From assembly GCF_007670255.1 (NCBI RefSeq), contig NZ_SZVS01000012.1, positions 1 to 64,000 of the forward strand: a stretch of 64,000 bases of DNA. Reading direction: 5' to 3'. Origin of the DNA: Paenarthrobacter nicotinovorans (GTDB lineage: Bacteria > Actinomycetota > Actinomycetes > Actinomycetales > Micrococcaceae). Positions 34,861 to 42,947 of the stretch are shown one piece after another. Position 1 is the stretch's first letter; each line of letters starts with the position of its first letter. The position numbers and the translations under genes are program-made. The notes below the pieces were generated by a model, which ran no database searches, was not told where the DNA came from, and was given only the letters and a program-made list of their open reading frames with translations.

Positions 34861-35706
34861 CTAAGCAAACTGGGGAACCGAGGTGAGAGCGGCACCCAAC
34901 TCACGGACCGCCGTCGGGCTTCCTGCTACGAACCAGTTCATGCCGTTGACCTTGACGACGGCGGTGTCCCCGCCTGCTGCACGCACGATCGCCTTGCCGG
35001 GGAGCCAGTCCCACTCGGGGCAACTGTGCTGGAACCAGCAACCAAGCTCGCCGTCGGCCACCCGGCCGAGGTCGCACGAACCCGAGCCGAACATCCGAAG
35101 GGACGCCGCGGTGATGGCGGCTGCGTGCCAGGGCATGGCCGTACGGGGGTCGGCGAGCCACGTGGGGTGGATATAGGTGGCGGCAGAGACTTCGGCGACG
35201 GACACATCGCCGGAGCCGGAGATGGGCTCGCCGTTCAGTGTGGCTGGCTGGTCTTCGCCGCCCAGCCACAGCTTGTCCAGCTCGGGCTGGTAGATGGCAC
35301 CGAGCAGGACGGAGGGATCCGCTACGGGGCTTCCGCCATGGCCGGCGTCGTCCCGCTTCAAGGCGATGGCGGAGCACCAGTACGTGGAGCCGTGCAGGAA
35401 ATTGTAGGTGCCGTCCACGGGGTCGATCACCCAGGTCCGTCCGCTGGTCCCGGCTACGGAGGCTCCCTCCTCGCCGAGGATGCCGTCGTCGGGCCTGCAG
35501 CGCCGCAGCTGGTCCAGGACGTAAGCCTCGGCGGCGTGGTCAGCGGCGGTGACGACGTCGGAAATGGACGTCTTGCGTTCGCCTTGCAGTCCGCCCATCC
35601 GCATGAGCAGCGCCAGTTGCCCTGCTTCCCGGACCAGGGCGCTGGCCAGCTGGTAGTCATCAAGTGAGGGATCGAGTTCAGTTGCGGTGTGCCTGCCGGT
35701 GGTCAT
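34861..35706 (-). CDS. Inositol monophosphatase family protein
   Basis: 281-residue Mg-dependent sugar or inositol phosphatase. The motifs are GEEGAS near residue 78, WVIDPVDGTYNFLHG near 91-105 (two metal aspartates) and WDWLPGKAIVRAAGG near 230. Substrate may be inositol phosphate, histidinol phosphate or PAP; the family alone does not decide. It is a stand-alone gene, with a divergent membrane-protein gene 24 bases away. Confidence 0.88.
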   Translation of the reverse strand: MTTGRHTATELDPSLDDYQLASALVREAGQLALLMRMGGLQGERKTSISDVVTAADHAAEAYVLDQLRRCRPDDGILGEEGASVAGTSGRTWVIDPVDGTYNFLHGSTYWCSAIALKRDDAGHGGSPVADPSVLLGAIYQPELDKLWLGGEDQPATLNGEPISGSGDVSVAEVSAATYIHPTWLADPRTAMPWHAAAITAASLRMFGSGSCDLGRVADGELGCWFQHSCPEWDWLPGKAIVRAAGGDTAVVKVNGMNWFVAGSPTAVRELGAALTSVPQFA

Positions 35707-35730
35707 GGGTCCAGCTTATGTGGCGGGATA

Positions 35731-36360
35731 ATGAATGACATGGCCAAGACACCAGCGCAGCGCATCAAGAAGCACGGAGCAAAGGCAGTGGTGCCCGATC
35801 ACTCCCTGCCTCCCGTGATCAACCCCACCACGCAGCGCACCTCGCAGAAGGCGCAGAGCAACTCCAAGTTGATCGTGATCGCCGGCGTCGTGGCCAGCTT
35901 GTTCCTCTTCTGGTACCTGCACCTGCTGACCCTGAACCAGATGACGCAGCTCTCCAATGGCCTGGCAATGCCCGACTCCCTGATCGGCGGCTTCTCCCAG
36001 GACTACATCGCCCAGTTGCGCACCGCCATGGACGACTCCGCCCGTGGCCAGCTCAATTACGTCCACAAGACCGCAGGCACGCTGTTCCCCTTGATCTTTG
36101 GCTTCAGCTGGCTCCTGCTCATCGGTACCAACGTGGCACGCAAGTCCTGGCGGTGGGCCATGTGGGCCGCTCCCCTGCTTTTCGCGGTGGCCCACTTGTG
36201 GTCCAACGTGGCCATCGATTCGGTGCTGGCGGCAGAAACGCCCGACGCCGGTTCGGTTGCCGTGGCGTCGGCGGTCACCGTCGCGTCCTGGGTGCTTTTC
36301 CTGATCAGCTTGGTATGCGGTGTGGTTGCCGTGTTCCTGGGGAAGAAGCGCGCCGCCTGA
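35731..36360 (+). CDS. Four-helix membrane protein, unknown function
   Basis: 209 residues from the ATG at 35731 (alternative ATG at 35740). A basic N-terminal 30 residues, then four predicted helices: LIVIAGVVASLFLFWYL, LFPLIFGFSWLLLIG, WAMWAAPLLFAVAHLW and WVLFLISLVCGVVAVFL, with a soluble loop between the first two. No recognised family. Monocistronic, 103 bases before the next start region, where I see no clear terminator. Confidence 0.7.
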   Translation: MNDMAKTPAQRIKKHGAKAVVPDHSLPPVINPTTQRTSQKAQSNSKLIVIAGVVASLFLFWYLHLLTLNQMTQLSNGLAMPDSLIGGFSQDYIAQLRTAMDDSARGQLNYVHKTAGTLFPLIFGFSWLLLIGTNVARKSWRWAMWAAPLLFAVAHLWSNVAIDSVLAAETPDAGSVAVASAVTVASWVLFLISLVCGVVAVFLGKKRAA

Positions 36361-36505
36361 GCACGGCTGTTTGAGCCACGGCTGTTTGAGCCGTCTCCCG
36401 CGCCCGGCCTGTCCGGGCACTTCTCCCCATTCCGCCGCCAGCCCCGCGCCGATACCGTGAGCCTTGGCGCCAGGTTCGGCGCGCGGAGTGTATTGGGGGA
36501 AATTC

Positions 36506-37355
36506 GTGGGAGAAATCCGGGCCGATTCCAGGCTCAACGTCGTTGAGATCAGCCCTCTGGCGTGGGCAGCGACCGTCCGCAAAGCCGCCGAAGCGATGGA
36601 CAGCAGCCAGGACGCGGAACTTGCCGCGTATCAGGCTTCCTTGCAGGCCCAGGGTGACGTTACACCCGAAGTTGCAGAGGAACTCCTCCGCGCCGGCATT
36701 CTCGATGCCCGTGGGGTGATGTCACAGCAATGGGTGCTGGCAGTCTTCCTTGCGGCGTCGGCACCGCTGAGAGCGTCCACCGTCGTTCAGCGCGGGGACA
36801 CAGCTCAGTCCGGGGGCACAGCTCAGTTTGGGGACACAGCTCAGTCCGGGGGCACGCTGGAGTCGGTCCACACTGAGGTCGGCATGGCGGGCGGGCGGGC
36901 GGGGCGTTGGCCTCTCGTACCGCCGCCGCATCAGCACCGAAGCGGGAGGCGGTGCTGTCACGGAAGTCCGCAACGCCGTCGAGGTTTCCTTCTTCCGGGA
37001 GGAGGACGCTTGGGCGTCCCTCAGCCGTCATTTTCCGGACCTGCCCCGGCTCGTTGACTCCCCCGACAACCTTCCGCAGGCAACGGCCGCCGACGTCGGC
37101 TGCACTATCCACCTTGAGGTGACGGCGGTTCCCCCGGGGAGGCACGGTTCCCAGCCATACCAACGCCGCCACAGCTGGGGCGTTGCCGAATGCCTGTACT
37201 CCGTGGAGGCAAGCCCCGGGGACGCTGCCACGGCCTCTTTGATGCCCGTCCCCGCCACCGATATTGCCAGCGAGTTTGGCTGGTCCGTGCTGGGCGGCCG
37301 TGAATACCTCGCCAGCGCCCGCGTCGAAGTCAGCAACGGGAGCGTGCACGCATGA
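36506..37355 (+). pseudogene. Hypothetical protein of a WXG-like operon, frameshifted
   Basis: The N-terminal frame starts at a GTG (36506) after GGGGGA. It contains acidic and Ala-rich helices and four six-residue repeats (GDTAQS/GGTAQF type) encoded by 18-base repeats. After a GC tract (about 36888-36906) the coding signal moves to another frame (GVGLSYRRRISTEAGG onward) and ends at 37355 in an ATGA overlap with the hydrolase gene. The sequence has one base too many (or two too few) for a continuous frame of about 280 residues. Function unknown; the neighbours suggest an EspG-like or chaperone role in a type VII-type system, which is only a guess. Confidence 0.6.
36794..36865 (+). repeat. 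Four tandem 18-base repeats
   Basis: Units begin at 36794, 36812, 36830 and 36848 with the pattern GGGGRCACAGCTCAGTYY; the last is divergent. They encode a six-residue repeat in frame and could vary in number by slippage. Confidence 0.85.
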
Positions 37356-38803
37356 GCCTGTATGGAATGGACGTGGAGGGCGGCCGACGCCTCAGCAAGG
37401 AGTTTGCCCGGAACAGCCAACGGTTGCTGGACCTCAGCGGCAGCCTCACTCCGCTCATCGCCGACGTGGAGTGGTACGGCGACGACGGGCAACGGTTCAC
37501 CCACGACTGGAAGGCCTACCGCAGCCAACTTGTCGCCGCCGGGCATGCGCTCGAAGCCGCCTCGCAAGCCGTGCAACGGAACGTTGACGAGCAGCTGGCA
37601 GCCAGCGCCCCATCGGCCGGCTCCGCTGGTACGTCCGCTTTGGACCGGCTGCTGGACGCGGCCGCTGACGATGCCGGCGAGCTGTGGAGCGCCTTCGGCA
37701 GGGTCAACCGCGTGCTTGCCGGCACCGCCTCAAGCATGTGGTACCTCGCCCAAGACCTGGCGCCCCTCCCCATCGGAAACCTGATGGATGCCGAGGAGAA
37801 CCGCTTCACCCGTTTCGGCGACCTGGTAAACATGGGCTGGGGTTGGCTGACGTCAGGTGAACCACCATCGATCACCCAGCTGGTGTCCAACGGCGTGCTA
37901 CTCGTCGCGGCGACGCTGAACACCGCCGCGACGGTGACGAGTTTCGGTTTCCAGAACCCGCATTTGTTGGATGATGGTCGGCCGGTGGCGGGGAATCCCC
38001 TTCCGCTGACGGTGGGAACGCCCGGAAAAACAGATGCCAACGGCAGGGCCGTCACGCCTGTTCCCTCAAGCATCAGTGCCATCCTTGCCGCTACCGACGC
38101 CGCATACTCTGACGCTGGAAAGGACGGTACGGAGGACACCGGGATCAGGATCACCACGGTCGAAAAGCCAGGCAGTCCGCCTGCCTACATCGTGAGCATT
38201 CCGGGCACGACGCGGTGGATGCCCGATGGCGCGGCCAACCCTACGGACCTCACCGGAAACCTTGAACTCGCCGGCGGGAACCTGTCAACGGCCGCTCAGG
38301 CCGTGAGCCTGGCCATGGAGAAAGCCGGGATTCCTCCCGGTGCGCCAGTCATGCTGTCAGGGCATTCCCAGGGTGGGATGATCGCCACGGCGTTGGCCTC
38401 GGACAGTGGATTCACGGACAGGTTCAACGTGACCAATGTAGTCACGTATGGCTCCCCGGTGGACTCGGCTCCCATCCCGTCATCGATCGATGTCCTGGCT
38501 CTGCAACACTCCGGCGACCCCGTTCCCAAAGTGGACCTGGCCGATGCCACCATGGTGCCCGGCGGGGTCTCCATGAGCCGGGACAACAACGCCGTGGTGG
38601 TTACATTGCCCAATCCGGACATCGATCCCGGTGTCGCCGGGTTGAGCTACCACGATTCCTACCGCTACGTGGATTCAGTCACGCGGTTGGAAGGCGGCGG
38701 TCCCATCAACCAGTACAGTCAAAAGGACTCCACCCAGCAGTTCCTGACCAACGACGCCAGCCAGGTGTCCTCAACCGTGTCCAACATTTCCCGAAAGCAG
38801 TGA
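37352..38803 (+). CDS. WXG-like N-terminal domain plus alpha/beta hydrolase
   Basis: 483 residues. Residues 1-90 form a helical region with a WYG turn (VEWYGDDGQRF) resembling WXG100/LXG leaders. The C-terminal half is a lipase-like alpha/beta hydrolase: IVSIPGTTRW near residue 285, nucleophile serine in LSGHSQGGM near 334, later HSGDPVPKVD and HDSYRYVDS, which may hold the acid and histidine. No Sec signal peptide, so export by a type VII-like system is plausible. Coupled to the frameshifted gene upstream and to the lipoprotein downstream (GTGA overlap). Confidence 0.78.
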   Translation: MSLYGMDVEGGRRLSKEFARNSQRLLDLSGSLTPLIADVEWYGDDGQRFTHDWKAYRSQLVAAGHALEAASQAVQRNVDEQLAASAPSAGSAGTSALDRLLDAAADDAGELWSAFGRVNRVLAGTASSMWYLAQDLAPLPIGNLMDAEENRFTRFGDLVNMGWGWLTSGEPPSITQLVSNGVLLVAATLNTAATVTSFGFQNPHLLDDGRPVAGNPLPLTVGTPGKTDANGRAVTPVPSSISAILAATDAAYSDAGKDGTEDTGIRITTVEKPGSPPAYIVSIPGTTRWMPDGAANPTDLTGNLELAGGNLSTAAQAVSLAMEKAGIPPGAPVMLSGHSQGGMIATALASDSGFTDRFNVTNVVTYGSPVDSAPIPSSIDVLALQHSGDPVPKVDLADATMVPGGVSMSRDNNAVVVTLPNPDIDPGVAGLSYHDSYRYVDSVTRLEGGGPINQYSQKDSTQQFLTNDASQVSSTVSNISRKQ

Positions 38804-39225
38804 TCTTGAGCAAACTTCCCAGAGCACTGGCAGCAGTCCTGATCGTTGGGCTGTTCCTCCTTGGCATCACGGCCTGCGGTGCGGGTGGTCCCTCCAAGGC
38901 GGAACGGCTCGGTAAAGACATGGAGGACGCGGCAAGCACTGTGCCCGGAATCAAGGATGCCCAGGTGCACGTGAACATGAACACGTCCGGAAACTTCATC
39001 ACCGCGAAGCTGACAGGGACAGGCACCGACCAGGCCGCACTGGCCGAGGCCTTGGACGGAGCGTTGCCGGCGATGCTCGACAAGACCAAGGATCTGGACT
39101 CCGGCTCCTTCTCAATCAGCATCTTTTCACCGGACGATTCCGTATCCGTCGGGGCGGCAGAGCTGGGCTACACAGGTGGCACGTCGCTGGTGGACATCCG
39201 CGAGTACTTCCTCAACCGGCCCTGA
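38800..39225 (+). CDS. Small lipoprotein, unknown function
   Basis: 141 residues starting with GTG in an overlap with the hydrolase stop. The signal peptide ends in the lipobox ITAC near residue 26. The mature part has alternating beta and helix segments (DAQVHVNMNTSGNFITAKL). It is the last gene of the three-gene operon and its end overlaps the convergent membrane-protein gene by 14 bases. No family recognised. Confidence 0.7.
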   Translation: MILSKLPRALAAVLIVGLFLLGITACGAGGPSKAERLGKDMEDAASTVPGIKDAQVHVNMNTSGNFITAKLTGTGTDQAALAEALDGALPAMLDKTKDLDSGSFSISIFSPDDSVSVGAAELGYTGGTSLVDIREYFLNRP

Positions 39226-39997
39226 GCGCTTTCCGTTCCGTCCGCACGCGTTGGGCGATCACCAGGCCCGCGGCGGCCAGGCCAATGGTCACGGGATAGC
39301 CCATGAGCCGTTCCAAGGTCCCCGGCTGCGGCACGTGCATTCCCGTGAGCCCGCCCACCACCAGCGCCCCCAGACAGACTGCTGCGCAGGCAGCGAGGAA
39401 CCAGCTGACCGGCGTCTGCCGGAACCACAGTATGGCCAGCAGCAGCAGCGCAAAGCCTCCGCCGATGAAAAACATGAGGGCCCCGGCGAAGTGCCACGGA
39501 GAGCCCGCATCTTCGGGTACCAAGCCAACAATCACCGTTCCTAGCCCCGCAACGCCGGTCAGTATCCGAATAGCTACTGCCAGAATCCAGGGCACCGTCA
39601 GCACGCGGGCCTGGGCCAAGCTGTCCCCGGCCGCACGGAAACGCCTGGCCTGGACGCCCGGCCTCGCCGCGACGCACAAAAGACCTGCCGTGAGGAAGAG
39701 CGCGCCAAGAACCAAGGCCAGGCCCTGGACCACAAAGGAGGCATTCATCAGCCAGTGCAAGGGCGAACAGACCGCCCGGTCCTCATACACGCCGCAGGAG
39801 ACAGCCCCCAGGTCGCTGATGAAGCCGGTGGCCCTGCTGTAGGGCTCCGGCCCGGCCCAGGCCTCGATCACTGCAGCCTCCGCCACGAAATACTGGACCA
39901 CGCTCAGCTGGGCCCATCCGCCGATGTTCGCCCTGGTGCTGCGCAGGTCCGGAAGGAACGCTCCGGCCTGTACGGGTTCAATCTGGTGGCCATTCAT
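39212..39997 (-). CDS. DUF998-like membrane protein
   Basis: 261 residues from the ATG at 39997 (MNGHQIEPV). Six hydrophobic helices are spaced as in DUF998-family proteins, with a first extracellular loop (AWAGPEPYSRATGFISDLGAV) that carries the family-like SDLG segment. The longer frame would cross the tRNA gene, so I reject it. Function unknown. Confidence 0.75.
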   Translation of the reverse strand: MNGHQIEPVQAGAFLPDLRSTRANIGGWAQLSVVQYFVAEAAVIEAWAGPEPYSRATGFISDLGAVSCGVYEDRAVCSPLHWLMNASFVVQGLALVLGALFLTAGLLCVAARPGVQARRFRAAGDSLAQARVLTVPWILAVAIRILTGVAGLGTVIVGLVPEDAGSPWHFAGALMFFIGGGFALLLLAILWFRQTPVSWFLAACAAVCLGALVVGGLTGMHVPQPGTLERLMGYPVTIGLAAAGLVIAQRVRTERKALRAG

Positions 39998-40105
39998 GAC
40001 CGTCAGCCTAGCCGTGTTCGGGCGGCGGCCCGGCAGCTTGTATGCTTGTAGTCGTGTCCGGGCCCTCGAGCTCCAGCAGTGGGATTCCAAGCCGTGGACA
40101 CACAG

Positions 40106-40178
40106 GCCCTCGTAGCTCAGTGGATAGAGCACGGCTCTCCTAAAGCCGGTGTCGTTGGTTCGATTCCAATCGAGGGCA
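40106..40178 (+). tRNA. tRNA-Arg (anticodon CCT)
   Basis: A 73-base cloverleaf. The acceptor stem GCCCTCG pairs with CGAGGGC, with discriminator A. D arm TAGCTCAGTGGATAGAGC, anticodon stem CGGCT/AGCCG with loop CTCCTAA (anticodon CCT), T arm with GGTTCGATTCC. The CCA end is not encoded. Confidence 0.95.
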
Positions 40179-40179
40179 C

Positions 40180-40623
40180 TTGAACCATCAGCAGCCCACC
40201 CCGGACCTGCGGGCCTATCTGGCCGGCAGCTGGGTGGTGGAGCGGACACTCCTGGACCGCGCCTCAGGCACCAAAGGTTCCTTCACCGGCGTCGTGCGCT
40301 ATCAAGAGAACCCCGACGGCGGGCTGGACTACCGCGAAGACGGAACCATGCACTGGCCCACCCACTCGGGGCCCGCCTTCCGCGAATACCTCCTGAAGCC
40401 TGGCGCTGGTCCGGAATCCATGGACGTGTTCTTTCCCGACGGCCGGCCATTCCACGTCATGAGCTTCTCGGAGCAGGGCCACCAGGACAAGCACTGGTGC
40501 GATCCGGACGATTACCGCGTCAATTATCTGTGGGAAGGCCCGGACGCGTTCAGCTTCACGTGGGACGTCAGGGGCCCCGCGAAGGATCTGCTGCTGGAAT
40601 CGCACCTGAGGAGAAATGCATGA
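40180..40623 (+). CDS. DUF6314-like protein
   Basis: 147 residues. It has the pattern YLAGSWVVERTLLD, YREDGTMHW, FFPDGRPFH and W.P..Y.V.Y.W, a small beta-barrel (lipocalin-like) layout that I associate with DUF6314. A TTG start sits two bases past the tRNA, and the tRNA 3' end (GAGGG) would serve as ribosome site. It is coupled to the Nudix gene by ATGA. Function unknown, perhaps ligand binding. Confidence 0.7.
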   Translation: MNHQQPTPDLRAYLAGSWVVERTLLDRASGTKGSFTGVVRYQENPDGGLDYREDGTMHWPTHSGPAFREYLLKPGAGPESMDVFFPDGRPFHVMSFSEQGHQDKHWCDPDDYRVNYLWEGPDAFSFTWDVRGPAKDLLLESHLRRNA

Positions 40624-41018
40624 ACGTGATCGTGGTGAGTGCCGTGTGCGTCTACAACCAGGACGGTCAGCTCCTCACCGTCCGAAAACGCGGCACGGAG
40701 AAGTTCATGCACCCCGGCGGAAAGCCCGAGGCCGGAGAGACTGCTGCCGAGGCGGCGTCCCGGGAGCTGCTGGAGGAAGTCGGCATCGAGGTTGCCGCAC
40801 AGGACCTGGAACCCTTGGGCGTCTGGCATGCCGTCGCCGCCAACGAGGACGAGACCACCATCGAGGCCACTGTGTTCACGGCCCCGGGCACGTGGGAAGC
40901 GCACCCCTCTGCGGAAATCGCCGAAATCCGCTGGCTCGACCTTGGCGCTCCCCTGCCCGACGACCTTGCCCCGCTCCTCACGGACCACGTACTCCCCGCC
41001 CTCGCGGCACCCAACTAG
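40620..41018 (+). CDS. Nudix hydrolase
   Basis: 132-residue MutT-like hydrolase of nucleoside diphosphate derivatives. The Nudix box GGKPEAGETAAEAASRELLE followed by EVG covers residues 36-58 with the catalytic glutamates. The ATG at 40620 has GAGGAG six bases upstream and overlaps the previous stop. Substrate unknown. Confidence 0.9.
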   Translation: MNVIVVSAVCVYNQDGQLLTVRKRGTEKFMHPGGKPEAGETAAEAASRELLEEVGIEVAAQDLEPLGVWHAVAANEDETTIEATVFTAPGTWEAHPSAEIAEIRWLDLGAPLPDDLAPLLTDHVLPALAAPN

Positions 41019-41030
41019 GGGACAGTTGGG
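41010..41030. terminator. Hairpin between convergent genes
   Basis: A seven-pair stem CCCAACT/AGTTGGG with a seven-base loop spans the gap between the Nudix gene and the ABC exporter gene. No T run, so a weak call. Confidence 0.4.
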
Positions 41031-42944
41031 TCAGAGCTCGGGGACCGCCTCCTGGGCCACAGCTGTAGCCTCGGCGAACTGGGTCCGGTACAGCTCCGCA
41101 TAACGGCCATCCGCCGCCAGCAGCTCCGTATGGGTGCCACGCTCCACAACCCGGCCATCCTCCACCACAAGGATCGCGTCAGCGGCCCGGATGGTGGACA
41201 AGCGGTGCGCAATCACGACGGCGGTACGCCCCTCGAGCGCCTCACCCAAGGCCGCCTGCACGGCGGCTTCGTTGGTGGAGTCCAGTGCTGCCGTAGCCTC
41301 GTCAAGGATCACGACGCGGGGCTGCTTGATGAGCAAACGCGCGATGGTGAGCCGTTGCCGCTCGCCGCCGGAGAGCCGGTAGCCGCGCTCCCCCACCACG
41401 GTCTCCAGGCCGTCGGGCAATGACCGGATCATGGGCTCCAGGCGTGCACGGCGCAGCACGTCCCACATGTCCTCCTCCGTGGCACCGGGCCGGGCCAGGC
41501 GCAGGTTCGAAGCGATGGTTTCGTGGAAAAGGTGGCCGTCCTGGGTCACCATGCCCAAGGTGTCACGCAGCGAATCGAAGGTGATGTCCCGGACGTCGGT
41601 GCCCGTCCGCGCTCCGTGGCCGCCGAGGCGCACAGCTCCGGAATCGACGTCGTAGAGGCGGGACAGCAGTTGGGCGATGGTTGACTTCCCGGCGCCGGAG
41701 GAACCCACCAACGCCACAGTCTGGCCCGGTTCAACCCGGAAGCTGACCCCGTGCAGGACTTCTTCCCCACCGCGGGTGTCCAGCGTGGACACTTCCTCCA
41801 AAGACGCCAGGGACACCTTGTCGGCTGAGGGGTAGGAGAAGCGGACATCGTCGAACTCCACAGCGACCGGACCGGGAGCAACCTCGACGGCATCCGGTTT
41901 CTCGGTGATGAGAGGCTTGAGGTCCAGGATCTCGAAGACGCGCTCAAAGCTGACCAGTGCGCTCATGATCTCCACCCTTGCGTTGGACAGTGCCGTCAAC
42001 GGCGCGTAGAGGCGGGTCAGCAGGAGCGCCAGGACCACAACGTCGCCGGGGGCGAGCTGACCACTGATGGCCAGCCAACCGCCCAGGCCATACACGAGCG
42101 CCAGAGCCAAAGCGGAAACCAACGTCAGGGCCGTGACGAACGTGAACTGGAGCATGGCGGTCCGGATGCCGATGTCACGCACGCGTCCGGCCCGGTCAGC
42201 GAACTCACGCGATTCCTCGTCCGGGCGGCCAAAAAGCTTCACCAAGGTGGCACCGGGGGCGGAGAAGCGCTCCGTCATCTGGGTGCCCATGGCGGCATTG
42301 TGGGCCGCGGCCTCGCGGCGGAGATCGGCCAGTTTCGAACCCATGCGGCGTGCCGGGATCAGGAAGATGGGCAGCAACACCATGGCAAGCACAGTGACCA
42401 GCCAGGAGGTATTGAGCATCACGGCAAGGGTCAACGCCAAGGCCACAACATTGCTGACCACGCCGGACAGGGTTCCGGCAAAGGCGGACTGGGCGCCAAT
42501 GACATCATTGTTCAAACGGCTCACCAAGGCACCGGTCCGCGTCCGGGTGAAGAACGCAATCGGCATGCGCTGTACGTGGTCGAACACGCGGGTGCGCAGG
42601 TCCACGATGACGCCCTCGCCGATCGTTGAGGAGAGCCAGCGCGTCAGCAGCCCCACGCCGGCCTCGCCCACCGCGACGATCGCAATGAGGACGGCCAGCC
42701 AGATGACCGTTCCCACACCTGCGTTGGCGATGATCGCGTCCACCACCTGCCCGGCGAGCACCGGGGTGGCCACGGCCAGGAAAGCGCCCGCGATGGAGGC
42801 GATGACGAAGGCGATGAGTTTGCCCTTATGCGGGGCCGCAAAAGCCAGGACCCTCTTCAGGGTTTCCTTGGAGAACGGCTTGGAGCCGCTCTTGGCAGTG
42901 GTGATGTTGTACAGCGAGCTCCAGGCCACGCGGTCCATGCTCAT
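41031..42944 (-). CDS. ABC exporter, fused membrane and ATPase domains
   Basis: 637-residue half-transporter of the MsbA/BmrA type. Six helices (about residues 40-330) precede the nucleotide-binding domain with Walker A GSSGAGKST, LSGGERQRL and VVILDEATAALD, and HRLSTIRAAD. It should work as a homodimer or pair with an unlinked half. It begins four bases after the ABC-F stop, so both are in one operon; together they look like a drug-resistance or lipid-export module. Confidence 0.9.
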   Translation of the reverse strand: MSMDRVAWSSLYNITTAKSGSKPFSKETLKRVLAFAAPHKGKLIAFVIASIAGAFLAVATPVLAGQVVDAIIANAGVGTVIWLAVLIAIVAVGEAGVGLLTRWLSSTIGEGVIVDLRTRVFDHVQRMPIAFFTRTRTGALVSRLNNDVIGAQSAFAGTLSGVVSNVVALALTLAVMLNTSWLVTVLAMVLLPIFLIPARRMGSKLADLRREAAAHNAAMGTQMTERFSAPGATLVKLFGRPDEESREFADRAGRVRDIGIRTAMLQFTFVTALTLVSALALALVYGLGGWLAISGQLAPGDVVVLALLLTRLYAPLTALSNARVEIMSALVSFERVFEILDLKPLITEKPDAVEVAPGPVAVEFDDVRFSYPSADKVSLASLEEVSTLDTRGGEEVLHGVSFRVEPGQTVALVGSSGAGKSTIAQLLSRLYDVDSGAVRLGGHGARTGTDVRDITFDSLRDTLGMVTQDGHLFHETIASNLRLARPGATEEDMWDVLRRARLEPMIRSLPDGLETVVGERGYRLSGGERQRLTIARLLIKQPRVVILDEATAALDSTNEAAVQAALGEALEGRTAVVIAHRLSTIRAADAILVVEDGRVVERGTHTELLAADGRYAELYRTQFAEATAVAQEAVPEL

Positions 42945-42947
42945 GCG

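Noticed and set aside
39998..40249. 84-codon N-terminal extension of the DUF998-like protein
   Set aside because: It crosses the tRNA-Arg gene on the other strand and has no membrane-protein character.
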